A stretch of 64,000 bases of DNA from positions 744,001 to 808,000 of the forward strand of contig JBGAFV010000001.1 in assembly GCA_044227095.1 (NCBI GenBank), read 5' to 3'. Below are positions 44,580 through 55,024 of the stretch, in pieces. Position numbers and translations under genes: made by a program. The stretch comes from JACMLD01 sp044227095. Lineage in GTDB: Bacteria; Bacteroidota; Bacteroidia; Chitinophagales; Chitinophagaceae. The first letter of the stretch is position 1. Every line of letters begins with the position of its first letter. The notes beneath the pieces are model-generated. The model was not told the DNA's origin. It ran no database searches and was given only the letters and a program-made list of their open reading frames with translations.

Positions 44580-45413
44580 TTATTGTCTTCTTTGTTGTAA
44601 TGCAGCAATCACTTTTTTTAATTTTTCCTGATTGCCCATATAGCTGCTAAGATCATAAATTTCTACTTTCCTGAATTCACACGGATGGCTTTCACTCTGT
44701 AAAGAAATATAGCCTTCCTTAATCAGTTCGCCATCTTTATAACCCATTGCCTTTACCCATTTGTCGCGACCATCATACTGTGGTTTTGTATACACCAGCA
44801 CTGTATCTTTCTCAGCAATATGCTTTATAATAGAATCGCCTAAAACCAACGCCTCTACATGCACCCACTGATCTCCATGAAATGTTTTTGACCTGGAGTT
44901 GACACAATGCTGTGTATATAGTTTTCCGTCCAGTACAACGTTTGTACCAGGTGTACATAAATTTACTGTAGATCTCTCATCTGTACCATTACCACCAAGC
45001 AATTGCTCTTCCATAGAAATAGGAAAATCCTGTTCTACTTTCATGCTTTCAGGACTTTGGCAATGCAACATTGCTCCACTATTGCGGAAAGCCCAACCGG
45101 GACCGTTCTTTACCTGGTCTCCTAAAAAACGATATTCTACTACAAGTAAGTAAGCGCTGAATTTCTTTTTGTAAAAGATATGGCCATACTGTTCTTTAAA
45201 ATCATCGTATTGATCATACCTCACTTTCATTACACCATCTTCTACACGAAAGGTATTGCCAAAATTTTCATTAACAGGATGGTCTTTAATTTTAATTGTC
45301 CAGCCTTTCAAATCTTTTCCATTAAACATTTGTACAGGCTTTGGCATTTTCTGTGCTAAACCGTTAATAGAAATAAAGGCAAGGAATGTGGCAAGGGTGA
45401 TAAAGAGTTTCAT
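44580..45413 (-). CDS. DUF1080 (3-keto-disaccharide hydrolase-like) exported protein
   Basis: The 277-residue protein has a signal peptide (INGLAQ). The concanavalin-like DUF1080 core is FNGKDLKGWTIKI, FRVEDGVMKVRYDQYDDF, YLLVVEYRFLGDQVKNGPGWAFRNSGAMLHCQSP, and near the end EGYISLQSESHPCEFRKVEI. Known members hydrolyse 3-keto-glycosides or bind carbohydrates. A single gene, periplasmic. Confidence 0.92.
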   Translation of the reverse strand: MKLFITLATFLAFISINGLAQKMPKPVQMFNGKDLKGWTIKIKDHPVNENFGNTFRVEDGVMKVRYDQYDDFKEQYGHIFYKKKFSAYLLVVEYRFLGDQVKNGPGWAFRNSGAMLHCQSPESMKVEQDFPISMEEQLLGGNGTDERSTVNLCTPGTNVVLDGKLYTQHCVNSRSKTFHGDQWVHVEALVLGDSIIKHIAEKDTVLVYTKPQYDGRDKWVKAMGYKDGELIKEGYISLQSESHPCEFRKVEIYDLSSYMGNQEKLKKVIAALQQRRQ

Positions 45414-45518
45414 AATAGCATTTTACAGAATACAAACATAAGTAACTGAATACTCTTAATCATAATTATCTTAAAAAACCGGGATCTTTCCCCCGCACAG
45501 AATTCATATTTTTATAGC

Positions 45519-46214
45519 ATGAACTGTTTAATTGTAGATGACAATAAAATTGCCAGGGCCACGCTGCAACAACTTGCTGCACAGGTTAAGGATATTATTA
45601 TTAGCGGGGAATGCGCAACAGCAATAGATGCCTATAATTTTCTGCAGAAAAATAGTATTGACATTCTTTTTCTTGATATTGAAATGCCCGGAATGACAGG
45701 CCTTGAACTTACCAAAAACCTTGGAAAGAACAGCCCTATTATAATTTTTACTACTTCAAAAAGAGATTATGCAGCAGAGGCTTTTGAATTAAACGTGGCA
45801 GATTATATTGTAAAACCGGTAATGCCCGCCCGTTTTTTGCAGGCCGTAGACAAGGCAAGAGAAATTTGCCAGAGCGCTACTGAAGAAATAAAAATGGCGG
45901 AAGATGAGTTTATATTCATCCGAGATTCTAATGTTGTACGCAAATTAAAATTTGAAGACATTTTGTATGCAGAAGCAATGGGCGACTATGTAAAGCTTTT
46001 TACGCCGCAAAAATTTTATGCCGTACATACTACTTTAAAATCTGTAGAAGAACGCTTGCCATCAAATGCATTTTTAAGGGTGCACAGATCTTATATTATT
46101 GCTATTAGCAAAATAGATATGCTGCAAGATGGCGCAATTGTTATCAACAACAAATTAATTCCGGTAGCCGATGCATACCGTAATGCTCTTAACAAAAGAA
46201 TAAATGTTTTGTAA
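45519..46214 (+). CDS. LytTR-family response regulator
   Basis: Of 231 residues, the receiver domain has Asp7-Asp8, phosphoacceptor Asp53 (FLDIEMPGMTG), Thr78 and Lys99. The C-terminal LytTR DNA-binding domain starts near 130 (FIFIRDSNVVRKLKFEDILYAEAMGDYVKLF...RVHRSYIIAISKID). No LytS-type sensor lies next to it; the hybrid kinase downstream may be a partner, but this is uncertain. Confidence 0.94.
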   Translation: MNCLIVDDNKIARATLQQLAAQVKDIIISGECATAIDAYNFLQKNSIDILFLDIEMPGMTGLELTKNLGKNSPIIIFTTSKRDYAAEAFELNVADYIVKPVMPARFLQAVDKAREICQSATEEIKMAEDEFIFIRDSNVVRKLKFEDILYAEAMGDYVKLFTPQKFYAVHTTLKSVEERLPSNAFLRVHRSYIIAISKIDMLQDGAIVINNKLIPVADAYRNALNKRINVL

Positions 46215-46369
46215 AACATATTACCAGGATGGCAACTAAAAAATCGCCGCAATTGCCAATTGATTGCATTGTCTTATTTACTTATTAATTTGTTATTAGC
46301 CTTTAAAATCTGGCTACAAGCTCCTGTCAACCCTCATTTTAATTTAAATTAGCCAGAGAATTGTTTACA

Positions 46370-48550
46370 ATGGCAAGCAACCGTTTTATCTATTATATAA
46401 CAGCAGCATTTATAACAGGAAACCTGTTGCTGATTTTTATACAATACAATTCATCAAAAAATATTAACGCACTGATAGCCGGAAATGAGAAAGTGGTTAA
46501 TGAATTTAAAGTAGAAGCCGAACTGCGTGATCTTAGAAAAAACATTGTTGCTGTTGAAAGCGGTGTTGCATCGGCGTTAAATTCAAAAGACACTGCGCAA
46601 ATTCCAGGATTGGAGCAGGCAATAAATAATATAGAAATCAATCTTGGCAGGTTGCAAAAAATAGATGATAACGACAGCTCGGTAAAATACATAGATCAGC
46701 TGGATGCTATTATACACGAAAAAATTTATTTTAACAGCCGTGCATTACAGTTGCTTCACCAGCAGAGAAAAAATACACCTGATACACTTATTAATAATGC
46801 CCGTGGAAAACAACTCACCGATTCCATTACAGCAGTAACGCATAAACTTGAGAGCAGCCGCCGGCAATTGCTTACTGATGTTACAGCAGCCGTTGATAAA
46901 AGTGGCCAACGTGCACGAAGCTGGAGTACTATTCTTTTAATAATGGTTGCAGCCAGTGGGGCTGCATTATTCTGGTTTATTATAAACAGGGTGAGGCAGC
47001 AAAATCAGCTAATCACACAACTGGACGCTTCAGAAAAACGTGTAAAAGAAGCTGCAAAAGTGAAAGAAAATTTTATGGCCAATATGAGCCACGAAATACG
47101 CACACCATTAAACGCAATTCTGGGTTTTACCGGGTTGCTGCAAAAAAAAGATCTTGGCAAGAATTTGAATGAACATGTACAAGCCATTCAAAAATCTGGT
47201 GAAAATCTGCTTACAATCATAAACGATATTCTTGATTTTTCAAAGTTTGAAGCAGGAATGATGCGTATAGAATCTGTGCCTTTCAGCCTTCGTGAAATGC
47301 TTCATTCTATAGAAACCATGTTTCTTCAAAAAATAAAAGAAAAAAATCTTTCGTTGATTGTAACAGTGCATAAAGATATCCCCAATCTTCTTGAAGGCGA
47401 TGCGGGAAGGCTTACACAAATTTTGGTGAACCTTATAGGTAACGCGGTAAAATTTACTGAAACAGGAGGCATCGCTGTAAATGTTGAAGTCAAAAACCTT
47501 TCTGACAATATTGTACAGGTCTATTTCAGTATTAAAGACACTGGAATAGGCATCAGTAAAAAAGAATTACCGAATATCTTCGATAGGTTTACACAGGCTG
47601 AAACATCTATTACCCGCAAATATGGTGGCACAGGCCTGGGGCTTTCCATCGTAAAAGACCTTGTAATGCTTCAGCATGGAAGCATCAATGTTAAAAGTGA
47701 GCCGGGTGCAGGCAGTGAGTTTAGTTTTGTTATTCCTTATAAAAAAGTTGACGCTTCCGAAATTATAAATAATAGTTCGCCCTTAAACAAACTTGTTTCG
47801 CCTGTCAATAGCCATATACTTGTAGTAGAAGATAACGAGATAAACCAAACCCTAATGAAACATATGTTTGGCAACTGGCAATTGCCATACAGCATAGCTA
47901 CAAGCGGAAAAAATGCTATTGAGCAACTTCAAAACAAAAAATTTGATCTTGTGCTAATGGACATTCAAATGCCGGATATGGATGGTTATACTGTTACAGA
48001 ATTGATAAGGCAGCAACTAAAACTTGACATTCCGATTGTAGCCATGACTGCACATGCGCTTGCCGGCGAAAAGGAAAAATGCATACGGCATGGAATGAAC
48101 GACTATATTTCCAAACCCATAATTGAAAATGCTTTGCTTGCCCTTGTACAGAAATATACAAACACACCAACCGAAATTAAAGAGAGCGATAACACCAGAA
48201 TAGCAAACAGCTACAGGTGCATCAACCTGAATTATATGCGTGAAGTTAGCAACGGCAATACCGTGTATGAGAAAACTGTTACAGCACAATTTATAGAAAC
48301 CATACCTGCGGATATACTTGCGCTAGATGTAGCAATCGATAAAAAGGATTATACCAATATCGCCACTATTGCACATAACATGAAGACCACAGTATCTGTT
48401 ATGGGCTTAACAGATATACTTCAACCATTGCTTGACGGACTAGAGTACAATAACAATAATGTTAATGAATGCATAGAATACATTAACAAATTGAAGCAAA
48501 TCTGCAATGATGCCCTTGAAGATGCAAGGGAATTTTATTCTTCACTATAA
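46370..48550 (+). CDS. Hybrid sensor histidine kinase with receiver and HPt domains
   Basis: The open frame begins at a TTG (46361), but the ATG at 46370 (MASNRFIYY) fits better, giving 726 residues. The order is: membrane helix, a helical sensory domain (about 30-180, CHASE3-like), second membrane helix (about 187-205), HisKA with His241 (FMANMSHEIRTPLNAI), HATPase (LIGNAVKFTETGG; DTGIGISKKELPNIF; GGTGLGLSI), receiver (LVVEDNEINQTLMK; LVLMDIQMPDMDGY), and HPt (ATIAHNMKTTVSVMG). It is inner-membrane and senses an unknown signal. The complete phosphorelay in one chain still needs an output regulator; the LytTR protein 155 bp upstream is a candidate. Confidence 0.93.
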   Translation: MASNRFIYYITAAFITGNLLLIFIQYNSSKNINALIAGNEKVVNEFKVEAELRDLRKNIVAVESGVASALNSKDTAQIPGLEQAINNIEINLGRLQKIDDNDSSVKYIDQLDAIIHEKIYFNSRALQLLHQQRKNTPDTLINNARGKQLTDSITAVTHKLESSRRQLLTDVTAAVDKSGQRARSWSTILLIMVAASGAALFWFIINRVRQQNQLITQLDASEKRVKEAAKVKENFMANMSHEIRTPLNAILGFTGLLQKKDLGKNLNEHVQAIQKSGENLLTIINDILDFSKFEAGMMRIESVPFSLREMLHSIETMFLQKIKEKNLSLIVTVHKDIPNLLEGDAGRLTQILVNLIGNAVKFTETGGIAVNVEVKNLSDNIVQVYFSIKDTGIGISKKELPNIFDRFTQAETSITRKYGGTGLGLSIVKDLVMLQHGSINVKSEPGAGSEFSFVIPYKKVDASEIINNSSPLNKLVSPVNSHILVVEDNEINQTLMKHMFGNWQLPYSIATSGKNAIEQLQNKKFDLVLMDIQMPDMDGYTVTELIRQQLKLDIPIVAMTAHALAGEKEKCIRHGMNDYISKPIIENALLALVQKYTNTPTEIKESDNTRIANSYRCINLNYMREVSNGNTVYEKTVTAQFIETIPADILALDVAIDKKDYTNIATIAHNMKTTVSVMGLTDILQPLLDGLEYNNNNVNECIEYINKLKQICNDALEDAREFYSSL

Positions 48551-48650
48551 GTTTTCCGGAATCACCGACAGCTTTTGCCGTTTCGTCGATCTTGTGATTT
48601 GATGCGTTCATCATGTTTGTAGGTTTACAGCATCAAAAAAAATAACGGTT

Positions 48651-49145
48651 ATGACTGATCTTTTTAAACAATTCAATTACTGCGTTTCACCCGCAGCGCT
48701 ACCTGCAAAATATTCAGAAAATAAATCCGCTTGTATTCCTTCATCGCTTGTAAACGTGAATATAGATTTTGAGCATGAAAATTTTAAACTGGAAGGCGAC
48801 TGGCAATATATGATCTCTTCTAATAAACACGCAGAAGAAAACTGGTTTGATTGTCATAAACAAAGGGTTAGCGTTGAAGCAAATATTTATCCTGGCCTTG
48901 CCATTGATTTAACTGATGATAAAAATGATGGCCTTGTATTTATAATAGAAGGAATAATAAAAGATGAAACCAATACTGGCAATTGCACGGGGCTACTGGT
49001 ACTTGATAAAGAAATAGCAATAGACGAACCAACGATAAATAAATGGAACCTTAGCTTTTACCTGTACGATAACACGAATAGTGATTGCGAAATAGCTTTT
49101 AAGCTTCCTGTATATGGCCGGCAAGCAAACAACTATGTTAATTAA
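48651..49145 (+). CDS. Hypothetical cytoplasmic protein
   Basis: 164 residues without signal peptide or membrane segment. The central part alternates beta-type segments (DGLVFIIEGIIKDE, GLLVLDKEIAIDE, WNLSFYLYDN). I do not recognise a family. It lies 100 bp after the hybrid kinase and 59 bp before an exported gene, so a common transcript is possible. Confidence 0.6.
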   Translation: MTDLFKQFNYCVSPAALPAKYSENKSACIPSSLVNVNIDFEHENFKLEGDWQYMISSNKHAEENWFDCHKQRVSVEANIYPGLAIDLTDDKNDGLVFIIEGIIKDETNTGNCTGLLVLDKEIAIDEPTINKWNLSFYLYDNTNSDCEIAFKLPVYGRQANNYVN

Positions 49146-49204
49146 AAACAGATTTCTAATAATAATAAGCAAGTAACAATTTTTTAATAATAAACTTTAA
49201 TACA

Positions 49205-49786
49205 ATGAAAAAGGTATTCTTTGCATCAGCAGCAATTTTAATGACTTTTATAAGCGCAAATGCACAAACAGACAATCTTATTGCAAAAAATGACACAAAG
49301 CCAAACAAGGAAGAAAGGAAAGAAATTAAAAAAGAAAAGAAAGAAGAACGTACTGCATTAAAAATGCAATCTAACGAAGTAAGCTATCAGTCTAAACAGG
49401 AGTTCTACAGGAATTTTGGCGACCATCCTGAAGCCACATGGAGAAATTCAAAAACTTTTGATGAGGCCACTTTTGATAATAATGGTGTAAAAACCATTGC
49501 CTATTACGATTTTGAAGGCCAACTGGTAGGCACAACCTGCACAAAGCGTTTTGAAGATTTGCCTGCAGACGCACAAAAACAGTTAAGAAAAGAATATAAA
49601 GATTACACAGTAAATACAGTTGTTTTTTTTGATGATAATGAAGCAAATGACACAAACATGGTTTTATACAATAACAGTTTTGATGATGAAGACAATTATT
49701 TTGTAGAGTTGCAAAAAGACAATAAAACAATAGTAGTACAAGTTACAATGGATGGCCAGGTTGGCTATTTTACCGAATTGAAATAA
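49205..49786 (+). CDS. Exported beta-rich protein, PepSY/BLIP-like
   Basis: 193 residues with a signal peptide (SANAQ), a highly charged linker (KPNKEERKEIKKEKKEERTA), then a repeat-like beta domain (YRNFGDHPEATWRNSKTFDEATFDNNGVKTIAYYDFEGQLVGTT). It looks like the PepSY-like or beta-lactamase-inhibitor-like periplasmic folds common in Bacteroidota. Function unknown. It is ended by a strong terminator 20 bp downstream. Confidence 0.7.
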   Translation: MKKVFFASAAILMTFISANAQTDNLIAKNDTKPNKEERKEIKKEKKEERTALKMQSNEVSYQSKQEFYRNFGDHPEATWRNSKTFDEATFDNNGVKTIAYYDFEGQLVGTTCTKRFEDLPADAQKQLRKEYKDYTVNTVVFFDDNEANDTNMVLYNNSFDDEDNYFVELQKDNKTIVVQVTMDGQVGYFTELK

Positions 49787-49805
49787 ACCGGGTGTGTAAA
49801 CAGCC

Positions 49806-49846
49806 AGCCCTGCAGAACATATGTTTTGCAGGGCTTTTTATTTTTC
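49806..49846 (+). terminator. Terminator after the exported beta-rich protein
   Basis: The arms AGCCCTGCAGAACAT and ATGTTTTGCAGGGCT pair over 15 bp with one G-U. The T-rich run TTTTTATTTTT follows. It also covers the end of the convergent MgtC gene. Confidence 0.85.
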
Positions 49847-50477
49847 AATATTCAAACCGTTGCACAAGTTCATCTGCAGCAATAATATGGCAAAAAGCAT
49901 CGTGGTTTTTTGCAGCGCCACGTACATCCCATGTAATGGTAATAATATCTCTTTGTTTTACCAGCGTTGTTCTTTTGTAAATCAGTTTATGCTGTTGCAT
50001 AATTGCTTCATACACCTGTAATGCATTTTCGCTGTAACTTCTTTGGATAAGGTAAGTTTTTGTCTGGCTCAGCTTATCTATCATACTTTCAACATAAGGC
50101 AATATGGCAAGTACAAAAATGATTAAGAAACTTGCAGAAGCTGCAGCAAAATAATAACCCGAACCAATACCCATACCGATGGCTGCCACAGCCCAGATGG
50201 TAGCAGAAGTAGTAATGCCACTTACCCTGTTTTCTCCACCACGAAAAATAACACCTGCACCAAGAAAACCAATGCCTGTTACAATATTAGAAGCAATCCT
50301 GTCTCCGTTTGCCGAACCACCAATAGCTTTAGACATAATAGTAAAGAAGCAGGCGCCAACAGAAATCATTATCATAGTCCGGAAACCGGCAGATTTGCTG
50401 CGGTATTCTCTTTCCAGCCCTACAATACCTCCCCACAAAGCTGCCAGTAAAAAACGCACCAATATTTCGCTATCCAT
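49845..50477 (-). CDS. MgtC/SapB-family membrane protein
   Basis: I start at the ATG at 50477 (MDSEILVRFLL), giving 210 residues; the open frame reaches a TTG at 50501. Four to five membrane helices carry the family signature: LAALWGGIVGLEREYRSKSAGFRTM, then GIGFLGAGVIFRGGENRVSGITTSATIWAVAAIGMGIGSG. A small C-terminal domain (YLIQRSYSENALQVYEAIM...) follows. Relatives are linked to magnesium homeostasis and acid stress. A single gene. Confidence 0.92.
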   Translation of the reverse strand: MDSEILVRFLLAALWGGIVGLEREYRSKSAGFRTMIMISVGACFFTIMSKAIGGSANGDRIASNIVTGIGFLGAGVIFRGGENRVSGITTSATIWAVAAIGMGIGSGYYFAAASASFLIIFVLAILPYVESMIDKLSQTKTYLIQRSYSENALQVYEAIMQQHKLIYKRTTLVKQRDIITITWDVRGAAKNHDAFCHIIAADELVQRFEY

Positions 50478-51153
50478 AATAATCAATTTTCTTATTAACA
50501 AATGCTGATTTTAAAGGAACCAATTTAATTTATGATTTTACAATAAAGGCTGTTATTTAAAAAATGTCTTCCTGTCATAAATATATCTAAGTAATGAATG
50601 TTACACTATTATTGGTACCACAAGATGCCGGGAAAAGATCAACGACAAACGAACGAAATTCTTCGGTTAACAGCTTGTCAAATAAAAGCGACTAAAACAC
50701 TTCCAAAAAGCAGGTATCAATACTTAATGCAAAAAATAATTAACCAGTAATAGCCCGGAAAAAAAATCAATCTTCACTTTAAGCTATCATTTTTCAATTC
50801 AGCCAATTTTTTCGGTACGGTGTATTTATTATTCGTTACAGGCCTTAAAAATTAAAAAATGAAAAAAAAGCTAAGGTTAAAACCTTATAAAACCTAAGAG
50901 TTTAACCCCTATTTTTTGCTTATCGGCCAATATCATCCGTTCGTCGAAAATCAAAACACATATAAAATTACCAAATGTTTATTACTCAAGGATTTGAATC
51001 GGCCTTTGTAGTTGCTGTGTGCCTTATCGTCTAAACGTCATTGCATATCATCAGTAATGCTACTAATATTACTGCAGAAAATACGGTGTTTTAAATAAAG
51101 TATTAATCGGTTTTAAAATACAGTATTCAACAGCTAAACTTAAAAACGTACCC
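50478..51153. other. 676-bp intergenic region upstream of the repeat surface protein
   Basis: It is AT-rich and lies between the divergent MgtC and surface-protein genes. I see only a small dyad AAGGTTAAAACCTT at 50873-50886. No RNA gene is recognisable. The long leader may hold promoters for both genes. Confidence 0.4.
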
Positions 51154-54100
51154 ATGAAACAACTTTCCTCATTTCGTCAATTGTGCATGACTATAATAAT
51201 AATATGCATAATTGCAGGAACGGCAGCAGCTCAAACCTGTTCGCTGGGTATTTCTGTTTCTACTGCAGATTCTAGATGTAAAGCAACCGGTAGTATTACA
51301 ATTACTGTAACCGGTGGTTCTGGTAACTATAATTATATAGTAACAGGCACATCGTTTAGTACAAATACTTCTTCTAATATTATAGATGGTCTGCAGCCAG
51401 GTACTTATTCCGTTAAAGTTAAAGACATTACTTCAGGATGTACGATAGATCAGAATAACGTTGTAGTTGGTGGCAATTACCAGGACCCGCGTTTTAATCT
51501 TAATGTTACAGATGTAAGTTGTATAAACGCTGCCGATGGAAGTGTTTCTGTTACCAATCTTCAGTATGGTCGTGCACCATTTAATTTCACCATTATTTCT
51601 CCTTCATCTTCACATATAGGTACAACAAATACTACCGGTGTTTTTACTGGTCTTACTGCTGGTGATTATTATGTACAGTTAAGCGACTCTTGCGGTGGTT
51701 TACAAACAAGGATAATTACTGTAGCAAATTATTCATGGACGCCTTCTATTTTGTCATGGTCAAAGCCTTCTTGCGATAGTATAAAGGTTACTATTGGCGC
51801 TTCAGACAACAGGGGTAATAATAATGCTTCTGGTTCTGTTTTCAGCGGCTTTACGTATGGAGCTACAGTAGTAGCAGGAGATACAACATGGTCTACAAAC
51901 AGGAATTTTAGTTTTTATAAAAGCAATTACCGCCGTGCTACATTAATAATAAAAGACGGTTGCGGAAACAGGCAAACGCTTTCACTTACAGACAGCTATA
52001 TTCCAAATGTAAACGCATCTGTAACGGTTAGCAATTACCAGTGTACAGATTTTACTGCAACTGTTACAGGTCAGCAAAATCTTACTAATCCGCAGTATTG
52101 TTTATATAATAGTTCTAATGTGCTGGTTACCTGCAACACAACTGGTGTATTTAATAATGTTCCTTATGGCAGTTATTGCATATCAATTAAAGACAACTGC
52201 TACGATACAACCTTTAGCCGTTGCTTTAGTGCAGCTCACCCAACTGTTGCGGTTGGTGCAACTGTTGGTATCAGCAATCTTGTGTGCAGTGGTTTTGATG
52301 CAACCGTCAACGGTCAGCAAAATCTTACTTCACCACAATATTGCCTTTATGATAGTGCAAATAACCTGGTAAGTTGCAATACTACAGGTGTGTTCACTAA
52401 TATTCATTACGGTTCTTATTGCATTAATGTTACTGACGGCTGTACAGGAACTGTAATTACACGTTGCTTTACTCAAAAAAGGCCCGTACCAGTTGTAGGT
52501 GCAAGCCTTAATTATTCAAACAGAACCTGTACTACGTTTACTGTAAGTGTTACAGGCCAGGGAAATGTTACCAATCCCCAATATTGCCTTATAGATGGCA
52601 GCAATAATGTAATAGCATGTAACAGCACTGGTGTATTCAACAATATTGTTTATGGATCTTATTGTATGCAAATACAGAATGAGCCTACATGTTACGATAC
52701 AACCATTCTTCGTTGCTTTACGCTTGGGGCACCTGTACCTGCTGCAGGCGGTGTAAACATCAGCAATAAAGTTTGTGCTGGTTTTACTGCAACTGTTACA
52801 GGACAGCAAAACCTTAACAATCCCAAGTATTATTTATTTGATGCTGGTAATACTAAAATAGACAGTAATACCTCTGGTGTATTTAATAACCTGCCTTATG
52901 GTTCTTACTGCATACAAATAACAAACGATCCCGGTTGTTTTGATACTACCATTCAGCGTTGCTTCAGCGTTACCGTTCCTGTACCTGCAGTAGGTGGCAC
53001 AGTGAACATCAGCAACAAAGCATGTACTACTTTTAGTGCAAACATTACAGGTCAGTCAAACCTTACCAGCCCTAAATATTACCTGCTTGACAATACAAAT
53101 ACTGCTATAGATAGTAATACAACAGGTACATTTAATAATATTCTTTACGGTTCATATTGCATACAGGTAGTTAATACATGTTTCGATACTACTATTACAC
53201 GTTGCTTTACTGTAAACCCAACGCCGGTAAATATCAGCGTTAGTTCAGTAGCATCTTGTACTATTGGTAAAACAGACCTTACTGTAAACATCAGCAATGG
53301 CGTGGCTCCATATACAATTAAGGTTTACAATCCGTGGGGTATGCTGGTTAATACTACATCATCTGGTACAGCATCTACAGTTGTAAGCGGTTTGGCTGGT
53401 TTGCCTGCTGGTTACAATTATAAAATAGTAGCTTCTGGTGCTTGTACCGGTAAAGACTCTGCAACTGTAACACCACTTGTTTATACGTTAAGCAAAAGCA
53501 TCAATGCCAATTCTAAATGTCCTGGTGGCTTGTGGTTAAATGGTTCTGGAGACTTATTGGTAAATGCACAGTTTAGTGGTGGAGCCATTACGCCTTCTAT
53601 TATAAGCAAAGACGGATCACCGGTTAGTATAAATTATTCAACACAGAGTGGTTCTAATTATACATTCTCAAACATGCAGCCTGCTACTTATATTATTAAG
53701 TATACTTTGCAAAATTGCGGTAACCTTGTGTATGATACTTTCAACCTGAAAGCTTACAATTACCCAAGTCTTGATCAGTCTGCTGTTTACCAGTGTAACA
53801 ACAATAACTTTAGCGTAAGTGCAGCAGCATCTGGTGGTATAGCTCCGTTTACATATGAGATTATCGGAAGCCTTCCATCTTCGCCTTCAATTATTAAGGC
53901 ACCGCAGGCAGCTTCTACTTTTGCTATCAGCAACGGTACAACTTATTCACTGGTGCGTTTACGTGTAATAGATGCTTGTGGCAATGCTACCATTAACGAC
54001 GCAAGTATATTACCGTTGGCCAATACAATTATTACTGCATCATCTGATTGTTATTATAACAACATTACACTTTCAGTTGATACTGTTGCCAACGCAAGCT

Positions 54101-54837
54101 ATACATGGTATAAAAAGACAAGTGCTACAGACAGCGTAATGGTAGACAATAACCAAACGCACACAATACCTTACCTGTTGCCATCTGATACAGGTATATA
54201 TGTAAACGTGATGTCTGTAAACAGCGGTTGTCTTCAGAAAGTTTCTACATTCCGTGTTACCGGTGCATGCGGTGGGTTATTACTTGCAGTAAATGGTTTA
54301 TCGTTCAGCGCTGCACCTAACGGAGACAATGTACAGGTAAAATGGATAACTGCCCGTTCATTTGATGCCAAATCATTTGTAGTAGAAAGAAGTGCAGACG
54401 GTATCAATTTTAAAGAACTGGGTAATGTAGAAGTATCATCTAACAACAATATTTCAACAAGCCAGTATTATTTCTCTGACCTTACTTCTATACCAGGGAA
54501 AAATTATTACAGGCTTAGAATTATAAAACCTAATGGCACCATTGCTTACAGCGATATTGAAATAGTAAACAAAAAAGGAAGAGTGTCTGTATCTGTAATG
54601 CCTAACCCCGTTGCAGAATCATTCAGCATCAGGTTCCAGCCTTTGGCAAGTGCTAACTACAATGTAACACTTGTAGGTGCAGACGGAAAAGTTGTGATGA
54701 ACAACATGTATGCTGTAAGACCTGGCGATACAAAAACAATACAAAGACCAGGCACAATTGCAAGTGGTGTTTATTACCTGGTGGTGTTTAACCAGGCTAC
54801 CAATGAAAAAGAAATAATTAAGTTGTTTTTTAAATAG
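51154..54837 (+). CDS. Large T9SS-secreted surface protein with five ~80-residue repeats
   Basis: The 1227-residue protein has a signal peptide ending GTAAAQ. SprB-like modules (GSITITVTGGSGNYNYIVTG, DGLQPGTYSVKVKD) are followed by five cysteine-rich repeats of about 80 residues (each holding VTGQxNLTNPxYCL, NTTGVFNN, YGSYCI, and a final CYDTTxxRCF). After two more Ig-like modules comes a type A T9SS sorting domain (VSVMPNPVAESFSIRF...GVYYLVVFNQATNEKEIIKLFF). It should be cell-surface anchored and may serve adhesion or gliding. A terminator follows 20 bp downstream. Confidence 0.88.
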   Translation: MKQLSSFRQLCMTIIIICIIAGTAAAQTCSLGISVSTADSRCKATGSITITVTGGSGNYNYIVTGTSFSTNTSSNIIDGLQPGTYSVKVKDITSGCTIDQNNVVVGGNYQDPRFNLNVTDVSCINAADGSVSVTNLQYGRAPFNFTIISPSSSHIGTTNTTGVFTGLTAGDYYVQLSDSCGGLQTRIITVANYSWTPSILSWSKPSCDSIKVTIGASDNRGNNNASGSVFSGFTYGATVVAGDTTWSTNRNFSFYKSNYRRATLIIKDGCGNRQTLSLTDSYIPNVNASVTVSNYQCTDFTATVTGQQNLTNPQYCLYNSSNVLVTCNTTGVFNNVPYGSYCISIKDNCYDTTFSRCFSAAHPTVAVGATVGISNLVCSGFDATVNGQQNLTSPQYCLYDSANNLVSCNTTGVFTNIHYGSYCINVTDGCTGTVITRCFTQKRPVPVVGASLNYSNRTCTTFTVSVTGQGNVTNPQYCLIDGSNNVIACNSTGVFNNIVYGSYCMQIQNEPTCYDTTILRCFTLGAPVPAAGGVNISNKVCAGFTATVTGQQNLNNPKYYLFDAGNTKIDSNTSGVFNNLPYGSYCIQITNDPGCFDTTIQRCFSVTVPVPAVGGTVNISNKACTTFSANITGQSNLTSPKYYLLDNTNTAIDSNTTGTFNNILYGSYCIQVVNTCFDTTITRCFTVNPTPVNISVSSVASCTIGKTDLTVNISNGVAPYTIKVYNPWGMLVNTTSSGTASTVVSGLAGLPAGYNYKIVASGACTGKDSATVTPLVYTLSKSINANSKCPGGLWLNGSGDLLVNAQFSGGAITPSIISKDGSPVSINYSTQSGSNYTFSNMQPATYIIKYTLQNCGNLVYDTFNLKAYNYPSLDQSAVYQCNNNNFSVSAAASGGIAPFTYEIIGSLPSSPSIIKAPQAASTFAISNGTTYSLVRLRVIDACGNATINDASILPLANTIITASSDCYYNNITLSVDTVANASYTWYKKTSATDSVMVDNNQTHTIPYLLPSDTGIYVNVMSVNSGCLQKVSTFRVTGACGGLLLAVNGLSFSAAPNGDNVQVKWITARSFDAKSFVVERSADGINFKELGNVEVSSNNNISTSQYYFSDLTSIPGKNYYRLRIIKPNGTIAYSDIEIVNKKGRVSVSVMPNPVAESFSIRFQPLASANYNVTLVGADGKVVMNNMYAVRPGDTKTIQRPGTIASGVYYLVVFNQATNEKEIIKLFFK
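52020..53220 (+). repeat. Five tandem coding repeats of about 240 bp
   Basis: Each unit encodes roughly VSN..C..F.ATVTGQQNL.NPQYCL...NTTGVFNN..YGSYCI....CYDTT..RCF. The units are clearly diverged from each other, so this is an old expansion under selection. Confidence 0.8.
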
Positions 54838-54860
54838 GTATAGTTTAGCTGTTTTTTCTC

Positions 54861-54892
54861 AAACCGCCTGGTTTCTACCGGCGGTTTTTTTT
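54861..54892 (+). terminator. Terminator after the T9SS surface protein
   Basis: The stem AAACCGCC/GGCGGTTT with an 11-nt loop is followed by a T run, 24 bp after the stop codon. Confidence 0.85.
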
Positions 54893-55024
54893 ATTTATTT
54901 TGATGAATCACAGCACAAAAAAACAGGGCTTAATCTATTCAAAATCATAAAATTATATTCGGCTACTTTATATTGAATTTATATCGGTATCTTAGCCACT
55001 TTTCAAAAAGTATATTACTACAAT

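Noticed and set aside
50859..50897. 12-codon frame (MKKKLRLKPYKT) as a leader peptide of the large surface protein
   Set aside because: It is 256 bp from the gene, has no attenuator structure after it, and such short frames are common by chance in AT-rich DNA.
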